Shown: piece after piece, positions 47,362 to 59,295 of the stretch
How positions within the stretch are numbered: position 1 is the stretch's first letter
Layout of the letters: the number at the start of each line of letters is the position of its first letter
DNA from: Clarkia xantiana subsp. parviflora
Taxonomy: Eukaryota; Streptophyta; Magnoliopsida; Myrtales; Onagraceae
Assembly: GCA_036873135.1 (NCBI GenBank)
Contig: JAPTYO010000009.1
Location: forward strand, 30,401,756-30,465,755
DNA length: 64,000 nucleotides
Direction of reading: 5' to 3'
The notes under the pieces: generated by a model
Told to the model about the DNA's origin: nothing
Databases searched by the model: none
What the model saw: only the letters and a program-made list of their open reading frames with translations
Made by a program: the position numbers and the translations under genes

Positions 47362-48683
47362 CCATGAGTTCGTCCGAAGAGAAGGAAAGATCTGGCGTTC
47401 ATGTTTGCATAGAACACGCTTATCACTTCTTCTCTTGTTGCTTTCGCCGAGGAGGCGTTAGAAGCGAATCTGATGAAGTATTCCATGATTGGCTCGCCTT
47501 CTCCCTGCTTGACGAGCCATATCTGGTGCCATGGCGAATATTGGATGCTTTCTTGTGGGTTCCAAACTGTAACAGCTTGTTCCACCACTTGCTTTTTTCT
47601 TTCATCAACAACTTTCTGTCTCTCGAAGGAATTTATCATTGCCACATGGAATTGGTGCTTTGCTCTCAAGGCATTGACGTAACAACGTCTTGCGGTTATC
47701 TGGTCGCCTAGCACTTCCCCATTCCCATGTTCCGTAGGGAACTTCATTTTTTGGTGGACAGTGGAGGGCACGATCACATAGGGGTTGATCGTTGTTCGTC
47801 CCAAGATTCCGTTGTAGGCCCCGAAAGATTCTACAACGACGAAAGTGACGTTGACATGCAATGCTCTCCACCCCTGGCCAAGGATGACAGGAAGCGTGAT
47901 TGTACCCAGGGGTTGTGTAGCTGTTCCGGCGAAGCTGACTAGCGAGAAGGTTCCTGGGGTCAAGTCTTTGACAGATCTTCCCAGTTGCTCTAGGACTTTG
48001 ACATGTAGAATGTCAGCAGAGCTTCCACCATCGACAAGGATTCTTTTTACATCGTATCCGTCAATGTCCATGGTTATGACTAAAGCATCATCGTGAGGGT
48101 AAACGATATGCTTTAAGTCTTCCCTGGAGAATTGGATGACCGCATCTTCTTGCTCCGGTTGCTTGCGCTTTCCGTATTTCGGCAATATTGCTGCTTGGGA
48201 TGCATAAATGTCCCGAGCATTAGACACTTGTCCTCCTGCGGCAGGTCCTCCGTGTATGACGTTGATTACACCTCGCTTAGCAGGCGGAGGGTTGTCATTG
48301 ACCTTCTCTTTTCCCTTGTTTCCTTTTTTTGATGGCTCTGCTTGAGCCTTTCTCGGGGGGTTGTCGCCTTGATCGACAAACTGCTTCAATTCGTCTTTAA
48401 GGACGAAATTGTTAATGCGGAAGCGTAGAATGATACAGCTATCGGTCTCGTGGCCGAAGACCTCGTGGTTTTCACACCACTTGTCCTTGTCTCTCCTCAG
48501 TGGGCCTTTCCTGAAATTGTTCGGCTCTTTCCACATATTCACGTCTTTCATCTCTCTCAATATTACAGACAGCGGGGCATTCAAAGGAATGCAGTCGGCA
48601 AGATTTACTTCCTTTGGCTTCTGAAAAATCTCCTTGAAAAGGTCTTTTCGGCTGAGGTTGCCAATGTCTTCCTTGTTGACCAC
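47331..48683 (-). CDS. Element B zinc knuckle - protease - gag2 start, one open frame
   Basis: 450 codons without a stop. Zinc knuckle [15 protein letters not shown] at residues ~69-83; INVIHGG at ~140; aspartic protease with [11 protein letters not shown] (Asp ~218) and [12 protein letters not shown] (~291-302); tail [14 protein letters not shown] (~322-335). Then, where RT normally starts, comes a charged linker and a gag-like segment (~374-450: [32 protein letters not shown]). The protease matures gag. The gag-like part presumably assembles into particles. The unbroken frame shows that protease and gag2 form one designed polyprotein in this family. The frame shift to gag1 lies at 48472-48683. 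Confidence 0.82.
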   Translation of the reverse strand: MVNKEDIGNLSRKDLFKEIFQKPKEVNLADCIPLNAPLSVILREMKDVNMWKEPNNFRKGPLRRDKDKWCENHEVFGHETDSCIILRFRINNFVLKDELKQFVDQGDNPPRKAQAEPSKKGNKGKEKVNDNPPPAKRGVINVIHGGPAAGGQVSNARDIYASQAAILPKYGKRKQPEQEDAVIQFSREDLKHIVYPHDDALVITMDIDGYDVKRILVDGGSSADILHVKVLEQLGRSVKDLTPGTFSLVSFAGTATQPLGTITLPVILGQGWRALHVNVTFVVVESFGAYNGILGRTTINPYVIVPSTVHQKMKFPTEHGNGEVLGDQITARRCYVNALRAKHQFHVAMINSFERQKVVDERKKQVVEQAVTVWNPQESIQYSPWHQIWLVKQGEGEPIMEYFIRFASNASSAKATREEVISVFYANMNARSFLLFGRTHGWRTTKPWQI

Positions 48684-50086
48684 TTGAGTGTGGTTTTGGT
48701 TGGTTCTGCTTTGGATTTTCTTTTGCCTTTGCCGCAGAGATTTTTGCCTTGTTCTGACATCTGAACCTTTCGAGGTCCACGTATTCTTTTACTCTTGCGG
48801 CTAGCTCCTCCATGGTTTCGGCTGGGCGTTTCGCCATCTTTTCTGCTAGGGCATAGCCTCTTCGTCCGAGGTTTCGAATGAATGCTCGGACAATCTCTCC
48901 TTCCGTCAGGTTCCCCTGAATATCAGAGATATTCTGATTGAAACGAACGTAGTAGTCGGCGAGAGATTCTTCGTTTTGTTGTTGGACGTCGTCCAGAGCA
49001 CCTGACCCCTTTAGCAATGTGCGCTCTCCCATGTATCGTTGAATGAATTTAGCCTTCAAATTTGCCCATGAAGTGATGCTTCTGCATGGCAGCGAGAAGA
49101 ACCAGTGTGCTGCGGTCCCGGCAAGAGTTTGTGAAAACGTCATTGCGAAGTGATGTGGGTTCTTTGTTCTGCCTAGCAGGGAGGCCTCGTGCTTTTGCAC
49201 GTGTTCAACTGGATCTCCCACGGTAGAGGTCTCCTCCAATTCGATACAGTGCGTCTGGGACACGACTGTTCACGAGGTGGTCAGCGAATGGATGTGACGC
49301 CCTTTCTTCAAGAGCGTGCATACCCTTCATTTTTGCTTCCTTCATCTTCTTCTCCACCATTTCTTCTAACATCTCGGCGGTAAACCCTTTTACTGGTTCA
49401 GCATAACCTGTTGAAGGATTTTGCCGACCATTGTTGTGGTAGATGTCAGATTGATCTCTGCTTATGGCCAGGAAGGGATCATCTCTCGTTGGCTGCTGTA
49501 GGTGGTAGAATGGGGGCTGCCTTTCATTTCTCCAATGACGGGCTCCTTGGGAAGGAGTGTGTGACCGGGCAGCTTCATATCTTGCGTATTGGTTTCTGCC
49601 TTGGAAAGGATTGCCGTGGCGGGTAGTGTCTTGCGACACCTCTCTTGCTGGCGCGGTATGCTCTTGGTTAGTTGGAGGTGGTTGAGCAGCATATCCTTGG
49701 TTTTTTAGAGACTCGCGGAATGCGAGTAACTCTTCCAACGCAGCCATCATCGCTGGAGTAACGGTGGGCATTGGGTTTGCTCCCGTTCTTTGTTCGCCTT
49801 GCGGCATTTCCGTCTGAGATTCCTCTTCATTCACCTCTGGCTCGAAACCAGGTGGAGGTGAGTGATGCTCGTTCCTTGGCTTTCTGTGCTGTGCGTCGGG
49901 CACATTGTCAGTTGGCAAGGATGAAGCTACGGAAGTAGCTCTTGGAATGTGGGAAGGTCCCGACTGACTTCCAGCTGGCATTTGGCCTTCTGTTCTTTTG
50001 TTTGCCGGGGACTTCTTGGGACGTCCGGGCCTTTTCCTTATGTTCCTTGTGTTCACCTCTTCGGGAGGTTAGCGATCACTCGTCAT
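48472..50086 (-). pseudogene. Element B main gag (gag1)
   Basis: ATG at 50086, stop at codon 6 (TAA), then open from 50056: Lys/Arg-rich N-terminus (NIRKRPGRPKKSPANK), Pro/Gln-rich middle, LVNSRVPDALYRI. A frame change near 49235 leads to the gag core DPVEHVQKHEASLLG, HWFFSLPCRSITSW, KFIQRYMGERTLLKG, YYVRFNQNISDIQG, IVRAFIRNLGRRG and [11 protein letters not shown] (49263-48472). Clearly homologous to element A gag1. Two lesions make it non-functional. Confidence 0.88.
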
Positions 50087-50118
50087 GGTTTTGCGGTATG
50101 GTAGCTTCTTGTTCGAAT

Positions 50119-50134
50119 CACGTAGACGGCGCCA
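50119..50134 (-). other. Element B primer binding site (TGGCGCC type)
   Basis: The minus strand reads TGGCGCCGTCTACGTG one base after the LTR. The first nine bases fit the 3' end of a tRNA with ...CGGCGCCA such as tRNA-Asp; the rest is less certain. Confidence 0.7.
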
Positions 50135-50135
50135 A

Positions 50136-50934
50136 TGTTTCGTCCTGGATGAACTGAGCTGTGAGGACGCGTCTATTCGCGTAGTTGTGCGGGTTTTTGG
50201 GCTGTAACCCTTCGTCGGGAAGAGGTTTTGGGCCACTGGCGAGTGTTCGGTTGACTCCCGTAAAGGTCTGTGTCTCAGTGAGGTTGTGTCTCAGGAGGTG
50301 GTGATCTGTGCACAAGTCGGGATGTCTGGGCGACGATTCCTGCACGAAGGACCAATGCTAGCACGGAGAGGGGGGTGGTGCTAGCGGAGCCCTCTCTGAA
50401 GCTTAAGTCACTATAGTGGTAAAAGAGTAATTTCTAGAGAGAGAATATTTCTATAGAAAAGTCAGAGCTCAAAATACCAAAGTTGGGCAAATGAGAGGAT
50501 GTGTGAAAATGGGTGGCCAAGGCCTCCTATTTATAGGCTTCCTTGGGACCGGACCCGGTTTTAAAGAGGTTTGATGACGGTTCAAAAGCAAGCGGTAACC
50601 GTCATCCATATTGGTAATGCGCGAACTTGACTTCTCTACACGTAACGGTAATCGCGGAAACGGGAATCGCAGGGTACCCGCAACGCAATCCGGACCTCGT
50701 TGAATTTGGGAAATTCGGCGAGGTCCGGATTACCGCGCAACCCGGAGGTCCGGGTTGCAATGCAATCCGGATGTCCGGGTTGCTATGCAATCCGGAGGTC
50801 CGGTCTGATGCGCGTAAATGCGTTTCCGGACCGTTTTGACCCTTTGGGAGACGTTTTTAAACCGAGATGTAATTTTGACGTGTTTACGAGGCCCGAAACA
50901 TAAATACGAACCCGAATTGGACATATATCCATCA
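50136..50934 (-). repeat. Element B 5' LTR
   Basis: 799 bp, collinear with 39049-39828; TATA box at about 50521-50530 on the minus strand. An additional short internal repeat GGATxxCCGGGTTGC(A/T)ATGCAA lies at 50745-50800. Confidence 0.9.
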
Positions 50935-51066
50935 ATTTTGATGGGCGAAAACTTCTTCACCTTGAGCGTGTGACTGATCACAGGTGCTTAATGAAGGAGC
51001 ACCCGAAGTATGTTTACCAGTCATAACTCATATCTAAGGTTTGACTCAATGTTCGCCTCCAGGCAA
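50935..51066 (+). other. Copia-3 3' non-coding region, second part
   Basis: CTTCTTCACCTTGAGCGTG and TAACTCATATCTAAGGTxTG continue the Copia-1-like 3' region beyond element B. It is cut by Copia-4 at 51067. Confidence 0.75.
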
Positions 51067-51637
51067 TGTAAGCATTTGGACTATGGGCCGCCATAATTGG
51101 GAGCCCATTAATTAAGTTCATGTACCTAAGAAATTAGGTAATGTCATATTAAAGATTTTAGGCTAGGCCTAAAATCCCAATTGACATGGGAGGCCCAAAA
51201 TTGGGCCTCCCTCCTAGCATGGTCGGCCGAAACTTTAGTAGGGGTAAAGTGGACTTATAAATAGGGAGTCCTAGGAGGTTTTATTAAGGCTAATTCTCTT
51301 TTCCTAAGTGGTGAGAATAAAAGAAAACGCTCCTCCCTAAAACACCTAGTTCGGCCGCACCTACCAAGGAGCAAGGAGGTGCCAAATTGTGTCAAGCAAT
51401 TTACTCCGAAGATCCATCCCGCGAAGAATCGAATGAGGCTTTGCTGTGAGGCATAATTCGCGTAGGGCTTCCCTAACAGGAACCTTTACAAGGAATCGTC
51501 CGGCGGATCGAGAACTCCCATCAACGGTCTTGGGCTATGGGAAACATTATAGGTATGTGCATCTTATTCTGCTACATATTAGTTACCTTGTACGTATCTA
51601 GGTTTTGTTTCCGTAGTATTAATCCCTAAATCCTACA
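51067..51637 (+). repeat. Copia-4 5' LTR
   Basis: 571 bp, TGTAAGCATTT...CCTACA. The near-perfect inverted motif GGAGGCCCAA/TTGGGCCTCC is at 51189-51210 and TATAAATAGGG at about 51256-51266. Confidence 0.85.
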
Positions 51638-51638
51638 G

Positions 51639-51650
51639 TGGTATCAGAAC
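51639..51650 (+). other. Copia-4 primer binding site
   Basis: TGGTATCAGAAC, one base after the LTR. The last G of the usual TGGTATCAGAGC is A. Confidence 0.85.
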
Positions 51651-52209
51651 CCGTGTTAGGGAGTTCGTGTTTTTTTGATAAAATTGGTGTTCTTGGATTT
51701 TGTTGCATGGCCGGAAATTTTAAATATGTTTTCAAAAATTTAAAATTTCGATTTTTAACAATCAGTGTTGGCCGAATTTATCATGATGTTCTTAGTGAAG
51801 TTTGATGTTCATGATCTTCAAGAAAAACAAGACTTTTATCAAATTCAAACTTTGGATTCTTGATCTTTGAAATATTTGATCTTGAAATTTGACCACTTGC
51901 CCTAATTTTCTTGTTTCGGCCGAACCTCTTCTTTGGGTGTTCCAGGTGAATTTTTTAATTTCTTAGTCCACAAGTAACCCTAAAGTGACTGAAAATATTG
52001 ACAAATATTTTTAAATTATTTCGGCCGAAATTTTTAATCCTATGGATTAGGTCAAAATTAGGGCTAGGTTCACAAGATAATTGTGGATAGTAACTATCAA
52101 TATATCTAGCACAATTTTAGGGAACTAGATATTATTGATAATATAGTTGCCTAAAATATTGAGAAAATATATATTATTGATGAAATTATATCCCTAATAT
52201 TTAATATTG

Positions 52210-52278
<69 letters not shown>

Positions 52279-52348
52279 TTGTTGCCAAATATATATATGC
52301 ATATATATTGTTGATTGATTATATATCTCCAAATATAGAATCTTGACA

Positions 52349-52398
<50 letters not shown>

Positions 52399-53590
52399 TT
52401 GTGCCGTAACATATATACATATATGCAGAAAATTGGAAATTATTTAATAATTAATTCTTATTTGGAGGTCAAGTTAAGTTTTTAGTGGACTTTAAAACCC
52501 TACTTGGCCCACTAGTATCAATTTCGGCCGGACCTATAGGGTAACGGGCCGGTCCAATTTAGCACAACCAGGTCGGGTCAACCAACCCGGGTGACCAAGG
52601 GAACCCGAACCGGGTCAACCAAACCGAATTGGGCCGGGTTCCACGGGTCCAAACCGGAGCGGGTCAAAATCCGGGTTTCTCAATCGATTAGACCTATTCG
52701 GGTCGGGTCGAACCGGGCAACTAATATGGGTCGAACCAACCCGGTTTGAGTGACAAAACGAATTCCTATTTTAAACTGAACCGGTCCGGCCGAACCATTT
52801 TACCGAACCGGAATAATTAATCCGAACTGAATTAATTAAATAAAATAGGATGGTCAAATTTTTAAATCCAAATGTTTTCGAACATTAAATTACCTACATA
52901 GTGCTATACGAGTTTAATTTATTCGTGTTTTAATTAAACCTGATGCATAGTATCGATTATGGGGATGGATCTCGGAAATGCATGATTTTGGAACTGAGTC
53001 ATTTAGTGGGATGAATTGCAATTGATATTATTGCATAATTAGAACTGTCGTCTTAACTATGTCAAGCTACCTGGATTATGCATGTTGTGGGCGGAGCCCT
53101 GGTTTTTAATTAATGAGTTGCGCACTATGACAGACATGCTGTGATGGTTGCAATTGCCTATGATTCATGTCTAGAAGTACGCATTTTTTTTCTTATAGCA
53201 TAAATTGCAAGTCAGCCCCAAATGTTTTAAAAGCGGAAATCAATCGCCAAATATGCATGTTTGAAATCACGCATGATGCGTATGCCTGAATGTTAAGGAT
53301 GAATTAGCATGTGATAATTTACTCAAGCAGTAGAATTATATATGCTAAGCATGAGTTCCTCGGAAAATTAGACGCATGACGCGTATGCATGAAGTGTGGT
53401 TTTGTTTCTTGGATGTGATCTGCGGACAATGATTGTGTAGTAGAATTGTGTGTGCAAACTTGAAATCCTAGAAAACGTTTTAAAAGGGCCTTGGGAAAGC
53501 CAAGATCGGGTGTTTTAAAAACCTCCCGTTCCGGTGATTGCGATTAAACCATTTTAAGAAACCGATATATTATAAAGAAGACGACAATAA
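51651..53590 (+). other. Copia-4 leader with (TA)n tracts
   Basis: AT-rich non-coding leader. (TA)n tracts at 52215-52280 and 52352-52396 stand in the same context as in Copia-1 and Copia-2. A GGTC/ACCGG-rich block (52550-52800) follows, as in Copia-1 at 11570-11720. Confidence 0.7.
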
Positions 53591-55351
53591 TGTGAACTCT
53601 TTCACGACCCCCCTTCCCTCGGTTTACTGTCGGTCGGTTGGGTTAGATGTCTGAGGAATCATTATTAGTCACATTCTATCACATAGATATCCGATGAACG
53701 CAATTCTTTTTCAAAATGTTATTGTCTCCCTATTTTAACATAATTATCAATGTGATGGCTTGAGTTGGTTGAATGAGTGCGATTCGTTATTCCTTGCAAT
53801 CTTGATGGCGTGTATGTATGGAGTATGTGTTAAACTCCTCTCTGCTGCGATTCCGAAAGCGGAGAGGATAAATACGGATGAATGTGGTAGTCCGTATGAA
53901 TTTGATGATAACGGATGAATGTGGTAGTCAGTTTCCCAATAATGGGAGTTGAACCTTGGACAAAGAGGTTCATTCATGATCCGAAATCGTCAGCGGTGAT
54001 ATGTTTAACCTTGGATAGAAAGGTTGAGGGAGACTTCAATTACGACCATGCAACATTACATTTTTTAGATTCCCCCTCTGCATCCGCCTCGTTGGAAGCG
54101 AGGTCGCTGAAGCTAGAAATGTTTTGGTTGTGAATGATGGTCTCCTCTCCATTAATGCTGGTGTAAAATCCGCTCGAGATCTTCGAATGAAAGGTCAACA
54201 TGGAGAAGAGGCATCCCCTTTAAAGGTTGACTGACGTTGATGGGCTCACTTACCATGAGTCTATTCAAGTGCAGTGACCAGCTTGAAAGGGAAACAAACT
54301 TCACAAATCACCATATAACATAGATTCAACCTTGATTTCCGCATATCGTGGCGAGAACAAGACCCTAGAGATCACAAACGAATATCTGGTGGGTCAAACA
54401 CCATCGATAAAAGTGCGTTTCAAGTACGCCTCGTTTGTCATGTATATAAAGTTGTGAAAAGGCTTTAATCAAACGGATATCATCTGATGTGTTCACTCGT
54501 GAATTTGTTCAGATGTGGTGTTCGGCATGACTCAAGGTTCTCGACTATCTGTGCGATGAGCATAGATCGAATACACGACCCTCGGATCAAGAGACTCATC
54601 ATTGTCGTTTCATTTTTCATCGTTCATTCGAATTAATGGTTTTGGTTATTTGAGAATCGGAATTATTGAATAAAGTAATTGTTGTCTGATTCGATACACA
54701 ACTTACTTATCAATACATCGGCCCATTCAGAGGGAACGATCCAAAATGAAATCCAAACTTACGGGTTAGGAACCAAAATTTCAGCCAGGTCGTATGGTCG
54801 AATAATATGGAATGATTAACATACTCCGTCATTTGTATCTGGTCGACCGAACCTAATTAAACCCATCGATTGTGTAGTTAGATTATGAATCGATATAAAT
54901 TCCTTATTTGTTAGTACTCCATGAAATATTTACAATCGTAATGATGAAAATGTAGGAAAACGATTAAATTGAATTTTGAAAACGAAACGATTTCACCACG
55001 GGTGAAGCCTGGTGATACGCGCACGTTGCACGCGTGTTCCTCGATAGATGGAACACATCGATTCAAAGTATAAAATTCAATATAAAGTTTGCCCTTGATT
55101 TAATGCTTGAAGTAAATTTTCATTTGCGCGAACACCCATTCAAGGGTTTTACTCATATAAAATTCTCGTAGAGAATTTCAACGAGCATAAGGTGAAAACC
55201 TAATGCACGAACCATGGTGGATAAAACCTTGGGGTATGAATGAACAATGAAAAGGAACGTCCGTTAAACGACGTCTCCCACTATTCGCCTTTAACGATAA
55301 AAGATTGGCGAAGCATTAAAACGACACGCACTTCATAAACAAGGTCAGTAC
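53591..55351 (+). other. Copia-4 decayed interior
   Basis: No intact frame. Only family-level non-coding similarity is visible. A 54020-54080 stretch (GAAAGGTTGAGG..GCATCCGCCTCG) has no known match. Confidence 0.5.
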
Positions 55352-56073
55352 TGATGGATATACGGCCAATTTGAACCCGTTGACTTCCGAATCGTTTTAT
55401 TTTTATCACCCCGTTAATGATTATAAATCGAAACTTTGACCCGAACACCCCACCAAAACACCAACGGTCCGGACGAGGCAAAAATACTCGTCCGGGCCGC
55501 GCGTCGAACTCACCTAGGTGAGGTCGGGTGGCCACACCCGATCTCCCCTAGGGAGGGGTTGGGTGGCCACACCCAACCCCAACCCTTGGGGGTCGGATTT
55601 TCTCCCCGCCCCCAAGGGCCCTGGCACCTTTTCCCGACTCCCACACTTAGAGTATTCCCGCCGACCTCTCCATGCTTTAAGGTTTTAATTATGTGATCAA
55701 GGACTAATTAATTGTGTTTAAAGGTTAACGATGTCATTAAGTCACCTTAATGACACCGTTGCCTATAAATACAACCCTTCCACCATTCATTAGATCATCT
55801 TGATTATTGTGAAGTTTAGCTCTGACATCTCTCTAGCTTTATCTCTCTAGAAGTATCGTTCTGACTTAAGCATCGGAGAGGGTTCATCAAGCACCACCCC
55901 CCCCTCCGTGCTTGATACTGCCCCTCTTGCAGGGTCGCGTGGAGAAGAGAAGCAAGGAAGCAGAAGGACGTGGATCAGAACGACAAGCCTCGAGAGCACT
56001 GAACCCGTAATTTCACCAGTGAGGAATAAGGTTTAGTTCGACGACCCGCTGACCTATAGCTTAGAACCTAACA
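55352..56073 (+). repeat. Element C 5' LTR
   Basis: 722 bp, TGATGGATATACGG...CCTAACA, collinear with the element A LTR (36758-37576 minus). TATA box CCTATAAATAC near 55761. Downstream block TTAAGCATCGGAGAGGG also occurs in element D. Confidence 0.85.
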
Positions 56074-56075
56074 CT

Positions 56076-56091
56076 TGGCGCCGTCCGTGGG
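56076..56091 (+). other. Element C primer binding site (TGGCGCC type)
   Basis: TGGCGCCGTCCGTGGG shortly after the LTR. Same position and sequence type as in element A. Confidence 0.75.
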
Positions 56092-56124
56092 TTTCGAATA
56101 GAAAGCCTGGCAATCACGAGAGCG

Positions 56125-56544
56125 ATGACGAACAGCTTAGCGTCTAGAGGTAATCGTCCACCTGGGGGCAATATGCAAGAGAGACAGCCTATACCTCCAG
56201 CAAGGCAGCCTAACCCAGAGAAACAGCCTGCACACCCAGAGCCTTAGGTAGCCCCACAGGCACCCCGGCCTAACAGTCAAGGAGGAGGACCTTCACGCCC
56301 AGCTGGGGCTGAGTCTTCCACAGCTTCAACTCCATTGGCTAGGAGGCCACAGAGACAGGAGGGGCAACAAGGAGTTCCATCCAAATACACGGCACCTCCA
56401 CAGGGGTACTACTATGAGGCACAACCTCAAGGGTATCCATATGGAATGCCGACTCAAAGGAACGACAATCGCGCCCACACAACCAACACAAGGCAACCAC
56501 CTACTCACGATACAGCACGACAGGTCCCAACCTCTTGTGTATGA
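56125..56544 (+). pseudogene. Element C gag1 N-terminal part
   Basis: ATG at 56125 gives MTNSLASRGNRPPGG and a Pro/Gln-rich stretch to a TAG at 56245, then AGAESSTASTPLARR and YYYEAQPQGYPYGM, which match the element A gag N-terminus read from 18043 downwards. The gag core after 56550 is no longer recognisable. Confidence 0.7.
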
Positions 56545-57548
56545 CAACCTTGGTACACATCCCCCTAGGACAGGGGAGAAGTCGAAAAGACAAGGATTTG
56601 AAAAGGGGACTCAAAGAGTACCACACCATGTTAGTACATAGGTACTACAATGGGAAGTCTCATAGAAAGACGTAGTGGAGTGAGATCACACATAGCATAC
56701 ATGAAGGATACACCTCTACCTAGTACGCCTTGCAAGGATGCGACCTTATATTCCTCAAGTGGAAGGAATACACATAGACTAATGGAGGAAGACAGTTACA
56801 TTACCAAGGAAGCAGGGGGTATCAACACCCCCACACCCATATCCTTCCCATATCCTCTTATTTAATTTAACTGCATAACAAGTCAACTCCCTAAAAAGGG
56901 TAGATTTTGATACTTGATATCAACATGTTTTCCAAGAAAGACCATACCGGACGCCTTCGGGCTCCGGGGTATATATATACACAGGTGGACCACTAGAAGA
57001 ATCCATAAAAGTCCGTCGCCAATCAAGAGATGCACAAGCAACAGATTCCTCAATCTCAAAGAACACCTATAAGGTCAAGTTTCTGGGAAAGATCACAAGA
57101 TGGAAGGCTCACTTACAAAAATAAGTTGAGCACTCCCAACATCCTATAGAGGAACTACCATGAAGGTCACAAAGGATTACCCCTACTATAATCTTCCACT
57201 AAGCATCCTAGGGCCAAGTCCTTCAAAGGATCCCATCTGGCATCGGTATGCAAGGGGGGCACCAGTCACAACATGCCCTCCCCACAAACGCCCATTAGCA
57301 TAAGAGGGGGTAGCCGCGAACACATCCCTCCAAAAATGGAGGAAACCATATCACATAGACAACCTCCACCTTCAAAGGCAAACGCCGCCAATGGATCTAT
57401 ATTATTTCACAAAATAACCAGAAGTCGCGACTACACCTAATAAGCTCATCGCAGGTAATGAAATACAGTTTCATCAAAAAACTCTCAAGGGCACCAAGCC
57501 TAGAAAAGGAAGAATGGCGACACCATCATCAAGCTTTTAAAAAGGAAT
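56545..57548 (+). other. Element C decayed gag region
   Basis: Many stops in all frames; no gag core motif is readable. Phrases such as CACCAGGG..CATCCCATCTGGC do not resolve to a family. It occupies the place of the gag core and first zinc knuckle. Confidence 0.4.
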
Positions 57549-57780
57549 ATGGAAAACATAGTATTTCCACACAATGACATATTATTCATAAGAGAGGGAA
57601 TCGCTAGCTTTGACATAAAGAGAACCATAATGCATGAAGGGAGTCCGTCAGACATCTCCCATGACCAACTATTGATGATACTAGAGAAGAGTCAGGCATA
57701 CCTAATGCCAAAGGACCCCCTACTAGTAAAGGTGGTCAGAACATCAACACACCCATTAGGGACACGACACTACAAATGAA
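57549..57780 (+). pseudogene. Element C aspartic protease remnant
   Basis: NIVFPHNDILFI and FDIKRTIMHEGSPSDIS align with [12 protein letters not shown] and [17 protein letters not shown] of element B. The catalytic Asp is replaced by His here. THPLGT matches TQPLGT. A further remnant with NPEILGLRIIYAMNN and PSTTHLS follows at 57873-58060. Confidence 0.7.
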
Positions 57781-57789
57781 CCAGGAACA

Positions 57790-59295
57790 AGGATGGTACA
57801 CATATCCTTACAAGTATCCTTGCATTTATCCTTGCAAAAATAAACTTCGTAGATAAAGAGGTTATCTAATAGATGACTATGTCTCTGTTCTCAAAATACG
57901 ATCCTAACCCGGAGATCCTTGGACTCCGTATTATATATGCAATGAATAACATGTTCATCAAAGATAGGTACACGAAGATTCAAGACAGCGCCCTAAAGAT
58001 TAGGCGCATACCTCTACCAAGTACGACACATCTGAGTGTTCATAAACACTCATTCGCCATCTCACAAGAAAGGAAGGCAACCAAGGATACAAGTCCTAAC
58101 AGAACAAACATCGGTAGAAAATCCTGTCATTGAAGTCATGCACCAAGAAAGAAACTCTAAAGATGCAAGATTAGCAAAAGAGATAGTGAAAAAACTAGAA
58201 TATGAAAAAGGAGATACATCTCCTATCAAAAGCCTTAGGGCATGATAATAGTTCTACAAGATCAACCAAAGAAGAGCTCAAAAGCTTGGGGAGTAAGGTT
58301 TCAAGATCGACCCTCACACTAGACGCACATCCTGATCAAACACCTTGTCTGCGAATGATAAGACATTTGACTCTGGCATCCCATCAAGAGGAGAACCTCG
58401 ATAAAAGGGGCACTAGAAAAATATCCCGCCTTTAAGGTCATACGCCGAACACATGATGAATGAAGGTTATGACAAAATGAAAAAGGAGAGACTTGTCAGC
58501 TCAACACACCTCAAACACGTATACGTACGCAATACAAATGCAGCCTCTAATGAAGCTATCCAACAAGGAATAGCCAATACGGGAGCAAACCCATGGAAAA
58601 TCATGGAGCATCACCTGCAAACCTAAAGGAAAACATCATTTTTAGGTTCAAGTCCTAATTCAAAGGAAGTCTATAATCAAGATTCAAGGTGGGAGGAGCA
58701 TGACCAATGTGACACTCCCTAAAGGCATTAAAGAATACTCCAATGTAAAGGAAAATGCAAAGCACACTAAGTACCACAACACTTTAAGAAGATTATCACA
58801 GCCCGGTCAGACCCCCCCCCCCCCCCCCCCCCATGCCCGAGCAAGAAGCATGGATCAGATTGACTAATCTGAAACGCACCTTCGAGATTAACAACTCAAG
58901 ACACCATTCTATGAGAAAGCTTTTCAACCTAAATACAATCCCTTCCAAGATACGTTACTCCTGCTCTATCATCACCGCAAAAGTGTTTTTTCTAAAAAAC
59001 ACAAGGAAGGGGGGGAAAGAATTTACAAGCACCCCTAGGATACAAACACTGCCACATCCTAGTTATCAAGAGAATGAAAATCACCCCCACCCACCCAAAG
59101 CAAAAGCTCTCCACCCAACCTCTAAAGATACATCCGACAAAGGCATTATCCAAACCATGCCTATGACTGAAACAAGCAAGCATGAGAAAGAGTAAATCCT
59201 ACAAGGGACACTCATCACATTCAAACAAGCAGACAAGGGAGCCCCGAGCATAAGGGGTACCCAACCAAGAAAATGAACGAGGGGCCTTCAACGGC
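57790..59295 (+). other. Element C linker region, unreadable
   Basis: Region between protease and gag2 with short frames only. A C21 run at 58812-58832. The frame at 58833-59195 has no clear motif. Confidence 0.4.

Larger units (their letters stand above)
39049..50934 (-). mobile_element. Gypsy element B (gag1-PR-gag2 plus antisense gene), both LTRs present
   Basis: The 3' LTR (39049-39828) and 5' LTR (50136-50934) are flanked by ATTCT and ATTTT, a target duplication with one change. In element order: primer site, gag1, zinc knuckle, protease, gag2, an Ogre-like fragment (44970 to ~46740), tandem repeats, an antisense spliced gene (41529-43609), polypurine tract. No RT, RNase H or integrase was seen, so it is non-autonomous. 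The LTR copies differ by about 3-4% in their first 160 bp. Copia-3 continues on both sides, proving the insertion. Confidence 0.88.
51067..55351 (+). mobile_element. Copia-4 LTR element, 5' part, coding region lost
   Basis: 5' LTR 51067-51637 and initiator-Met-type primer site with one change, then a long leader matching Copia-1 and Copia-2. No RT or integrase motif remains. Around 53600-53650 the block before gag (CCCTTCCCTCGGTTTACTG) is still present, and 55200-55330 resembles the Copia-1 region near 11950-12010. It is cut at 55352 by element C. No 3' LTR lies in the window. Confidence 0.75.
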
